5,035 nucleotides of DNA from CAYPZU01 sp964415395. GTDB lineage: Bacteria > Chlamydiota > Chlamydiia > Chlamydiales > SM23-39. Shown here one piece after another: positions 1 through 5,035 of the stretch (within the stretch, counting starts at the first letter, position 1; every line of letters starts with the position of its first letter). Below the pieces are notes generated by a model. The model saw only the letters and a list, made by a program, of their open reading frames with translations, had not been told where the DNA came from and did not search any database. The position numbers were made by a program, and so were the translations under genes. The stretch is taken from positions 1-5,035 of the forward strand of contig CAYPZU010000110.1 in assembly GCA_964415395.1 (NCBI GenBank), in the 5' to 3' direction.

Positions 1-1082
1 AGGACGATGCCCCACGGAAAGCTCTGGGTCGGATGGGAGGTTCCTTCCTTGCTTCCGATTTGGATCAGCCGCTGAACCACTTCCTTCACTTTTTGGGATT
101 CTCCTTTTTTGCTGATGAACGTCGCATCTTCTGTTGCGACGATCAGCATATCTTCCAGCCCCACAGTGGAAATCAGCCGCTTTCCGCCAAAGATCAGGCT
201 ATTTTTTGTATCAATCGAAACCACATTTCCAATCTGTACATTCTGATTTTCATCTTTATCCATGGTTTCATAGATACTGTCCCACGAACCTACATCAGAC
301 CAGGAAACCGCAAGTGGATAGACAAGGATATCAGGAGATTTTTCCATTAAAGCATAGTCGATCGATAAATTAGGCATTTGGCTAAATTTTGAGACGACCT
401 CGCCAAGGCTCCCTTGGAATAAGGATCGTAACTCTGGGTTGAATTTTTCTAACTGTTCCCAAAAAGTTTCGATCGAAAAAAGAAAGATCCCGGCATTCCA
501 GAAAAAATTAGGGTCTTCCAAATATTTAACAGCGATTTTCTTTTCAGGTTTTTCGTCAAATTTAACAGCTCGAAATGTGCCTGCATCGAATGTTTCCCCA
601 ATTTGGATGTAGCCATAACCCGTCTCAGGTCTTGTAGGGCGAATCCCAAATGTGAGAATTTTCTTATTCAGAACAAGTTTTTCCATTAGAGAGAGAGCAT
701 TTAAGAAAATTGATGGAGGTTCGATTAAATGGTCTGAAGGCAATACAAGGACGGCGTCGGAAATATTTGCAGAGCAGATTTCTTGGAGGTATTTGATCCC
801 AAATGCAATGGCTGGCCCTGTGTTTTTTCTGAGCGGCTCGATAAGTATTCGAACTCTATTATTTTTATCTGTTTTTCTTATTTGTTCGACAACAAGAGGA
901 TGGTGATGGATATTCGTCGAGATGACTATTTCGTCAATAAATGAAGCATTTAATAGCCGATCAACTGTTTTTTGAAGGAGAGATTGATCCGAATCAAACC
1001 GGATAAACTGTTTTGGGAAATCTTCCCTTGAAAGAGGCCATAGACGGCTTCCTCCCCCCCCAGCTAAAACAAGCGCTTTCAT
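1..1082 (-). CDS. manC: Mannose-1-phosphate guanylyltransferase, probably bifunctional with phosphomannose isomerase (3' end cut)
   Basis: Makes GDP-mannose from mannose-1-phosphate and GTP in the cytoplasm, supplying Gmd and mannosyltransferases. I translated it from ATG at 1082 to the window edge: 360 uninterrupted codons with no frameshift. Visible motifs are the nucleotidyltransferase signature LAGGGGSRLWPLSRE (residues 6-20), FPKQF (22-26), PLRKNTGPAIA (103-113), LPSDH (134-138), FGI then PETGYGYI (165-179), VKFDEKP (193-199), FWNAGIF (214-220), IDYALMEK (261-268) and WSDVGSW (281-287). PWG at 356-358 resembles the entry to the C-terminal cupin (isomerase) domain of the roughly 470-residue bifunctional ManC. 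About 110 residues would then lie outside the window, so bifunctionality is inferred. The start overlaps the stop of the preceding glycosyltransferase as ATGA, which suggests translational coupling; the only upstream Shine-Dalgarno-like bases are a weak GGA. The first 340 or so codons are AT-rich, while the last 180 bases are near 50% GC. Confidence 0.95.
   Translation of the reverse strand, partial: MKALVLAGGGGSRLWPLSREDFPKQFIRFDSDQSLLQKTVDRLLNASFIDEIVISTNIHHHPLVVEQIRKTDKNNRVRILIEPLRKNTGPAIAFGIKYLQEICSANISDAVLVLPSDHLIEPPSIFLNALSLMEKLVLNKKILTFGIRPTRPETGYGYIQIGETFDAGTFRAVKFDEKPEKKIAVKYLEDPNFFWNAGIFLFSIETFWEQLEKFNPELRSLFQGSLGEVVSKFSQMPNLSIDYALMEKSPDILVYPLAVSWSDVGSWDSIYETMDKDENQNVQIGNVVSIDTKNSLIFGGKRLISTVGLEDMLIVATEDATFISKKGESQKVKEVVQRLIQIGSKEGTSHPTQSFPWGIV
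1054..1061 (-). repeat. Eight-base homopolymeric G tract inside manC
   Basis: Eight consecutive C on the plus strand read as GGG GGG GG(A) on the coding strand, covering codons 8-10 of manC in the glycine-rich nucleotide-binding loop. At this length the tract leaves the gene in frame. A gain or loss of one base would shift the frame near the start and remove the whole protein. Tracts of this kind can be slippage-prone, but one copy of the sequence cannot show variation. Confidence 0.9.
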
Positions 1083-2197
1083 AATTTATTCCGGATCAAA
1101 AACTGAGAATATTTCTCTTTGACAAATTCTTGGTATTGGCGGTTGAAACGTTCTAATGAAAATTCCTCGGCTCTTTTTCTGCATATCGTCGGGTCAAAAG
1201 AGAGCCTTTCGAAATTTTCGACGGCTTCTCGGATGGCGGCAGGAGTTTGCGAGTTGAAAAAGAGGCCGGTTTCTTGATCTATGACGGTCTCTCGGATGCC
1301 GCCTTTCCCGAATGCGATAATAGGCGTGCCGCATCCCATTGCTTCTACAGGAATAATCCCAAAATCTTCCAAGGCTGCAAACACAAATCCTTTTGCTCTT
1401 TGTATGTAGTCTCTTAGGATTGAATTAGGCTGGTATCCAAGGATTTCAATATTTCGATGGGCCATTTTCTTGATTTTTTTCCATTCAGGTCCATCGCCTA
1501 TTACAACCAACTTCTTGTCGGGCATCTGGTTAAATGCATCGACGATGAGATCGATTTTTTTATAGGCCACAAGTCGTGAAGCGGCTAGATAAAAATTTTC
1601 TTTCTTTTCATGGAGTTTGTAAAAAGAGAGATCTACTGGGGGCGGAATTACTGTAGCTTCGCGGCCATAAAACTTTTTTATTCTTGCGGCAACAAATTTC
1701 GAATTAGCGACAAAATGATCAACTCGCATTGAAGATTGGATGTCCCAGCTTCTTAAATATTGAAGAAAGAACCGGGTAAAAAAACCCTTCATGCCTTTAT
1801 CCAACTTTGACTCTTTTAAATAGTCGTACATGAGATCCCAAGCATATCTCATAGGAGTGTGGCAATAACTGATATGAAGCTGGTCTGGAGTGGTGATTGC
1901 GCCTTTTGCCACGCAATGAGATGAAGAAAGAACTACTTCATATTCTCTTAAATCAAACTGCTCAATGGCTAAAGGGAATAAAGGAAGGTACGATCTAAAT
2001 TTAGACTCCGCAAACGGAAGTTTTTGAATAAATGAGCTTCTGATTTCAAGATTTTGAAAATATGAATTTTTTAATTTTTCTTGGTTCGAGAGCAAAGTAT
2101 ATATAGGCGAGGGGAAGAGGCCATGAATCGCTTCAAGAACCTTCTCTCCTCCTCCAACGCTTGAAACAAGCCAGTCATGGACAATTGCCGTTTTCAT
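1079..2197 (-). CDS. GT4-family glycosyltransferase, WbaZ-like (probable mannosyltransferase)
   Basis: A 372-residue GT-B glycosyltransferase of family GT4, close in pattern to the WbaZ-like mannosyltransferases of O-antigen synthesis. It likely transfers a sugar from a GDP-sugar to a lipid-linked glycan at the inner face of the membrane. The N-terminal domain starts MKTAIVHDWL, with GGGEKVLE (15-22) and YCHTPMRYAW (111-120), both typical of this subgroup. VANSKFVAARI (163-173) and PPPVD (185-189) lead to the donor domain, with ASRLVAYKKID (206-216) and the EX7E pair E277/E285 in EDFGIIPVEAMGCGTP. No signal peptide or membrane helix is apparent. The ATG at 2197 fits the family N-terminus and lies 4 nt after the gmd stop. 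A TTG at 2218 would add seven residues and overlap gmd by 17 nt, which is less likely. No strong Shine-Dalgarno is seen, so reinitiation after gmd is plausible. Composition is more AT-rich than upstream genes. Donor and linkage cannot be read from sequence alone. Confidence 0.93.
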   Translation of the reverse strand: MKTAIVHDWLVSSVGGGEKVLEAIHGLFPSPIYTLLSNQEKLKNSYFQNLEIRSSFIQKLPFAESKFRSYLPLFPLAIEQFDLREYEVVLSSSHCVAKGAITTPDQLHISYCHTPMRYAWDLMYDYLKESKLDKGMKGFFTRFFLQYLRSWDIQSSMRVDHFVANSKFVAARIKKFYGREATVIPPPVDLSFYKLHEKKENFYLAASRLVAYKKIDLIVDAFNQMPDKKLVVIGDGPEWKKIKKMAHRNIEILGYQPNSILRDYIQRAKGFVFAALEDFGIIPVEAMGCGTPIIAFGKGGIRETVIDQETGLFFNSQTPAAIREAVENFERLSFDPTICRKRAEEFSLERFNRQYQEFVKEKYSQFLIRNKL

Positions 2198-2201
2198 CAG
2201 T

Positions 2202-3269
2202 CTATACCATTGATTCAAGCAATGATCTGCTTCCGGTCATTCGCGAACCATCAAGGTTGTTCAAATCGGCCTTCACCATCATCTTAACCAGCTCTCCGAC
2301 AGACGTTTTCGGCTCCCAGCCGAGCTCCCGCTTCGCCTTCGACGGATCTCCGATCAATAGATCGACCTCTGCGGGACGGAAAAACTGGGGCGAAACTTCA
2401 ACCCGCGTTTTGCCGGTTGCCCGATCGATTCCTTTTTCCTCCAATCCGGTGCCTAGCCAGTCAATTTTTTCTCCGATCTCTTCAAAGGCAAGCTCTACAA
2501 AGCGTCGCACTGTCGTCGTTTCTCCGGTCGCAAGAATGTAGTCATCAGGGTTCTCTTTCTGCAGCATCAACCAAATTCCTTCAATGAAATCAGCTGCATA
2601 TCCCCAGTCCCGCTTTGCATCAAGATTTCCCAGAACGAGTTTTTCCTGCATTCCTTTCGCAATGCGAGCCGCAGCTACCGTGATCTTTCTTGAAACAAAC
2701 GCCTCTCCTCTCCGTGGGCTTTCATGATTGAACAGAATCCCATTTGAAGCGTGCAGCCCGTACGCTTCCCGATAATTGACCACTATCCAATATGCATACA
2801 GCTTGGCTACTCCATAAGGAGACCTTGGATGGAACGGCGTTTTCTCTGTTTGTGGAACTTCTTTTACTTTCCCAAACAGCTCGGAAGTCGAAGCCTGATA
2901 AAAACGGATCTTTGGATCAAAACTTCTCACTGCATCGAGGAGTCTTAGCACTCCCATTGCATCAACGTCGGCTGTATATTCGGGGATGTCGAACGATACC
3001 TTGACATCGCTCATTGCTCCCAGATTGTACACTTCCTCAGGCCCAGCCTTCTCGACGATCCGTTTTAAACTCGACGAATCGCTTAAATCGCCCTCATGCA
3101 GAACCAGGCATTCCTTTTTTGAAGAGCATAAATTCCAGATTCGGTCCAAATTCGAAAGCGACGATCTTCGAACAATCCCATGCACTTCGTATCCCTTGCC
3201 CAATAAAAATTCAGCTAAATATGAACCATCCTGGCCTGTGATGCCGGTAACTAACGCCTTTTTCGCCAT
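2202..3269 (-). CDS. gmd: GDP-mannose 4,6-dehydratase
   Basis: Converts GDP-D-mannose to GDP-4-keto-6-deoxy-D-mannose with NADP(H), the shared precursor of GDP-rhamnose, GDP-fucose, GDP-perosamine and GDP-colitose. It is a 355-residue extended short-chain dehydrogenase (SDR), the usual length for the family. Evidence: Rossmann loop VTGITGQDGSYLAE (7-20); VRRSS (33-37), the arginine motif typical of NADP-binding GMDs; GDLSD (60-64); catalytic T128 and E130 in ASTSELFG (126-133); Y152 and K156 of YxxxK in SPYGVAK; NHESPRRGE further on; and RDWGYAADFIEGIWLMLQ, as in known GMDs. One small oddity is MSDV at 86-89, where E. coli Gmd, as I recall it, has MSHV. The ATG at 3269 is 2 nt after the lhgO stop and has a good Shine-Dalgarno (GAGGAG) inside the end of lhgO. 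The next enzyme of the pathway is not in this window, so the final sugar is unknown. Confidence 0.98.
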   Translation of the reverse strand: MAKKALVTGITGQDGSYLAEFLLGKGYEVHGIVRRSSLSNLDRIWNLCSSKKECLVLHEGDLSDSSSLKRIVEKAGPEEVYNLGAMSDVKVSFDIPEYTADVDAMGVLRLLDAVRSFDPKIRFYQASTSELFGKVKEVPQTEKTPFHPRSPYGVAKLYAYWIVVNYREAYGLHASNGILFNHESPRRGEAFVSRKITVAAARIAKGMQEKLVLGNLDAKRDWGYAADFIEGIWLMLQKENPDDYILATGETTTVRRFVELAFEEIGEKIDWLGTGLEEKGIDRATGKTRVEVSPQFFRPAEVDLLIGDPSKAKRELGWEPKTSVGELVKMMVKADLNNLDGSRMTGSRSLLESMV

Positions 3270-3271
3270 CG

Positions 3272-4468
3272 TTAATCGCTCCTCATCATTTCATTTAAAT
3301 ACCGCCCGATCGAGAAGCTCGCTGTCGCGGCTGGGGACGGAGCGTTCAAAACATGCAGCATATTCTTTTCGCGCATAAATGCGAAATCGTCCAGCAGTTT
3401 TCCATCTCTCGTGACCACTTGCGCCCGTATCCCTGCTCCTCCCGGCGCCAAATCGCTTGCCTCAATCCCCGGGACAAGCCTTTGCAGATCCCTGAGGAAA
3501 AGCCCCTTGCTCCAGGATCTGGCCATCTCATACGCGCCGGCCTTCCAGTATTTCCAGGCCATTTGCCAAAACCCCATATACGACACGACCTCGCTCATAT
3601 CCCGCCAGCTGAAATCGGTCTTCCGATACCCCTCTCTCGCAAACGCCAAAATCGCATTTGGCCCTGCTTCCATTTTCCCGCCGATCATCGGAGTTACATG
3701 CACTCCCAAAAAGGGAAACTTCGGATCAGGAACCGGGTAGATCAATCCTTTGACCCATTTCTTTTTTTCTCCCACAATTTCATAATATTCGCCCCTGAAT
3801 GGCAAAATTTGATGCTCAATCTTTCCCAGCGACGCCCTCGCAATTCGATCCGAGAAAAGCCCCGCGCAATTGATGAAGAACTTCGCTTCATAATTTCGGC
3901 TCTTCGCCCCGACTCTGCACCGATTCCCTTCGCTCGACGTCTGTTCGACCGCCTCTCCGAAAACCACCTCGCCGCCCTTCTCCTGAATCCAGTCCACAAG
4001 AGCGTTGGCCACTTCCCGATATTCGATAATATGGCACTCGGGAACCAAAAGCGCCTCAAGCGCGCTTACATGCGGCTCGAGCTCTTTCACCTCATCTGCG
4101 CCAATGATTTTCAGCCCAGGAACCCCATTCTCAACACCCCGCGAGTAGATCTCTCTTAGTCTCGTCCCTTCTTCGGCTCTTTTCGCGACGATTAATTTGT
4201 ACTTCTTCTCAAACGGGATACCCCGCTCCGTGCAGAATTCCAGCAGCTCTTTTCTTCCCTCGATACAATTCTTTGCCTTCAAAGAACCGGGTTTATAGTA
4301 GACTCCTGTATGCACAACTCCGCTATTCCGTCCTGTCTGATGGAGCCCAGCTTCTAGCTCTTTCTCCAATACGAGCACCTTTGCCCCGGGTCTTGCCCTC
4401 AAAATTTGATAGGCCGCCGCCAGCCCGACAATTCCCGCACCGGCAATGATCACATCTTTTTCATCCAT
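3272..4468 (-). CDS. lhgO: L-2-hydroxyglutarate oxidase / dehydrogenase-like FAD-dependent oxidoreductase
   Basis: A 398-residue flavoprotein of the D-amino-acid-oxidase fold. Characterised LhgO enzymes oxidise L-2-hydroxyglutarate to 2-oxoglutarate and pass electrons to the quinone pool at the inner membrane. The N-terminal FAD-binding motif is IIAGAGIVGLAAAY (7-20), GxGxxG at 10-15, with acidic E35 ending the second strand. Family signatures follow: HQTGRNSGVVHTGVYYKPG (43-61), PFRGEYYE (223-230), GLIYPVPDPKFPFLGVHVT (241-259), GPNAILAFAREGYRK (269-283), AGIRAQVVTRDGKLLDDF (345-362) and NAPSPAATASFSIG (375-388). These match, from memory, E. coli LhgO (about 420 residues) block by block, so the fold and family are clear. 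The substrate in this organism is less certain because the gene lies between a glycosyltransferase and gmd. ATG at 4468 is 34 nt after the upstream stop, with a weak TAGG 7 nt before it. The gene is GC-rich for the window (about 63% in the sampled line at 3301-3360). Confidence 0.93.
   Translation of the reverse strand: MDEKDVIIAGAGIVGLAAAYQILRARPGAKVLVLEKELEAGLHQTGRNSGVVHTGVYYKPGSLKAKNCIEGRKELLEFCTERGIPFEKKYKLIVAKRAEEGTRLREIYSRGVENGVPGLKIIGADEVKELEPHVSALEALLVPECHIIEYREVANALVDWIQEKGGEVVFGEAVEQTSSEGNRCRVGAKSRNYEAKFFINCAGLFSDRIARASLGKIEHQILPFRGEYYEIVGEKKKWVKGLIYPVPDPKFPFLGVHVTPMIGGKMEAGPNAILAFAREGYRKTDFSWRDMSEVVSYMGFWQMAWKYWKAGAYEMARSWSKGLFLRDLQRLVPGIEASDLAPGGAGIRAQVVTRDGKLLDDFAFMREKNMLHVLNAPSPAATASFSIGRYLNEMMRSD
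3279..3284 (-). promoter_or_regulatory. Ribosome binding site of gmd
   Basis: GAGGAG on the coding strand lies inside the last codons of lhgO, 9 nt before the gmd ATG at 3269. It is the strongest Shine-Dalgarno of the visible junctions and supports both the gmd start and tight coupling with lhgO. Confidence 0.75.
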
Positions 4469-4475
4469 TAATTTG

Positions 4476-4479
4476 CCTA
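4476..4479 (-). promoter_or_regulatory. Weak ribosome binding site of lhgO
   Basis: TAGG on the coding strand, 7 nt before the ATG at 4468, is the best Shine-Dalgarno-like sequence in the 34-nt gap between the glycosyltransferase stop and lhgO. The match is short. The gap shows no hairpin and is too short to hold a convincing independent promoter. Confidence 0.4.
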
Positions 4480-4502
4480 AAACATCCTATTTCAAAATTC
4501 CA

Positions 4503-5035
4503 TTAGCCGAGAAAAGTTTCTTCAAACTTCTTTGCATATTCTCTTCCCGTTCTTTCCCACGAAAAGCTTCGGGCGCGGACTTTACCTTTCTCAACCAATT
4601 CCCTTCTCAATCCGCTCTCTCTCGCAATCCTACGCATCCCGTCTGCCAATTCCTCTCTCTTGTCTGGATCCACAAGCAGGGCCGCATCCCCGCAAACTTC
4701 AGGCAAGCTCGCGCGATTCGAAACAACAGCCGGACAGCCCGCGGCCATCGCCTCAAGGGGCGGCAGCCCAAACCCCTCATAGAGAGAAGGAAAAACCAGT
4801 CCCACTGCCATATGATAGAACCAGACAAGCTCCTCATCCGACACTTCGTCAACTAGAAACACCCGCTCTTTCAATCTCTGGCTTCTCTCGATCCTCTTGA
4901 TTGCAGGATCAAGAGTCCGCAGATGGCTATTCTTGCCAATGACGACCAACGGCATCTCTGGATTGGTTTTCTCGTACACATCGAGAATTGCAGCGAGATT
5001 CTTGTGAGGCTTTACATTTCCAACAAATAGATAAA
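4503..5035 (-). CDS. GT4-family glycosyltransferase, C-terminal part (5' end cut)
   Basis: Only the donor-binding C-terminal domain of a GT-B glycosyltransferase is visible: 176 residues plus stop, running open off the right edge. It begins YLFVGNVKPHKNL, the classic start of the Glycos_transf_1 domain of GT4 enzymes, then PLVVIGK and FLVDEVSDEELVWFYHMA. The catalytic EX7E pair lies in FPSLYEGFGLPPLEAMAAG (about 4787-4731), followed by CPAVVSNRASLPEVCGDAALL. It ends in FEETFLG and TAA at 4505-4503. The pattern resembles MtfB-like mannosyltransferases of O-antigen clusters, and the GDP-mannose genes next to it fit that role, but donor and acceptor are inferred. The N-terminal acceptor domain, roughly 200 residues, is outside the window. 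A GTG at 4979 is an internal valine, not the start. It is the first visible gene of the operon; composition is GC-rich (60% in the sampled line 4741-4800). Confidence 0.94.
   Translation of the reverse strand, partial: YLFVGNVKPHKNLAAILDVYEKTNPEMPLVVIGKNSHLRTLDPAIKRIERSQRLKERVFLVDEVSDEELVWFYHMAVGLVFPSLYEGFGLPPLEAMAAGCPAVVSNRASLPEVCGDAALLVDPDKREELADGMRRIARESGLRRELVEKGKVRARSFSWERTGREYAKKFEETFLG

Larger units (their letters stand above)
1..5035 (-). other. Single minus-strand polysaccharide operon (GT4 - lhgO - gmd - GT4 - manC)
   Basis: All five genes are co-directional. Gaps in transcription order are 34 nt, 2 nt and 4 nt, then a 4-nt ATGA overlap. No terminator-like hairpin with a T run separates them, so they are probably one transcript whose promoter lies beyond the right edge and whose end lies beyond the left edge. 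The shared theme is synthesis and use of GDP-mannose and GDP-6-deoxyhexose for a surface glycan; lhgO is the only member without an obvious place in that scheme. Confidence 0.8.

Noticed and set aside
1..1082. Possible frameshift or pseudogene in manC because short frames appear on both strands in this region
   Set aside because: Codon-by-codon translation from ATG at 1082 to the left edge is continuous for 360 codons with all family motifs in order, so the gene is intact as far as it is visible.
2198..2218. TTG at 2218 as the start of the WbaZ-like glycosyltransferase
   Set aside because: It adds seven residues (MNQWYRL) not typical of the family; the ATG at 2197 gives the standard MKTAIVHDW N-terminus right after the gmd stop.
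2161..2541. A 126-codon plus-strand open frame over the gmd/GT4 junction
   Set aside because: Ser/Thr/Pro-rich shadow antisense to gmd and the GT4 start, with no family motif.
3353..4159. A 268-codon open frame on the plus strand
   Set aside because: It lies entirely antisense to the well-conserved lhgO gene, has no recognisable domain and a Pro/Arg/Ile-rich shadow composition; GC-rich coding DNA commonly leaves the opposite strand open.
4469..4503. Three-residue mini-ORF (MEF, stop) starting in a TAATG overlap at the end of the first GT4 gene
   Set aside because: Too short to carry meaning, no ribosome binding site of its own; a chance ATG in the 34-nt gap.
4446..4900. Plus-strand open frames of 122 and 136 codons
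   Set aside because: Antisense to the GT4 C-terminal domain; the minus-strand frame carries the clear EX7E glycosyltransferase motif.
4977..4979. GTG as start of a short 158-residue glycosyltransferase
   Set aside because: The reading frame continues upstream to the window edge with the conserved FVGNVKPHKNL segment, so this is an internal valine codon.

Overview
The window is a bacterial GDP-mannose / surface-polysaccharide gene cluster, all read on the minus strand (right to left) in what looks like one operon. In transcription order it holds: the C-terminal part of a GT4 glycosyltransferase (5' end cut by the right edge); an L-2-hydroxyglutarate oxidase-like flavoprotein (lhgO); GDP-mannose 4,6-dehydratase (gmd); a second, WbaZ-like GT4 glycosyltransferase; and mannose-1-phosphate guanylyltransferase (manC; 3' end cut by the left edge). 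The genes are very tightly packed: gaps are 34 nt, 2 nt and 4 nt, then a 4-nt ATGA overlap. There is no stretch of 300 bases without a gene, and I saw no terminator, internal promoter, tRNA, CRISPR array or insertion sequence.

Functionally, ManC makes GDP-mannose from mannose-1-phosphate and GTP, and Gmd dehydrates it to GDP-4-keto-6-deoxy-D-mannose. The two GT4 enzymes are the likely consumers of GDP-mannose or of a sugar derived from it. The enzyme that would turn the 4-keto intermediate into GDP-rhamnose, GDP-perosamine or GDP-fucose is not in the window, so the final sugar cannot be named. LhgO is the odd member. It is a well-conserved amino-acid-oxidase-fold flavoenzyme normally tied to central or lysine metabolism, and it lies between glycan genes in tight operon spacing.

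Base composition is mosaic. The three upstream genes (about 2,220 to 5,035) are roughly half GC and reach about 60% in sampled lines. The WbaZ-like gene and the first five sixths of manC are clearly more AT-rich, with sampled lines mostly 23-40%. The last 180 bases at the left edge return to about 50%. This suggests assembly by recombination, as is common for O-antigen and capsule loci.

The gene set suggests a bacterium, probably Gram-negative with an LPS O-antigen or a capsule, but nothing here fixes the taxon. I found no convincing undescribed system. The most interesting points are the LhgO placement, the compositional island, and an 8-base G tract in the nucleotide-binding loop of manC.
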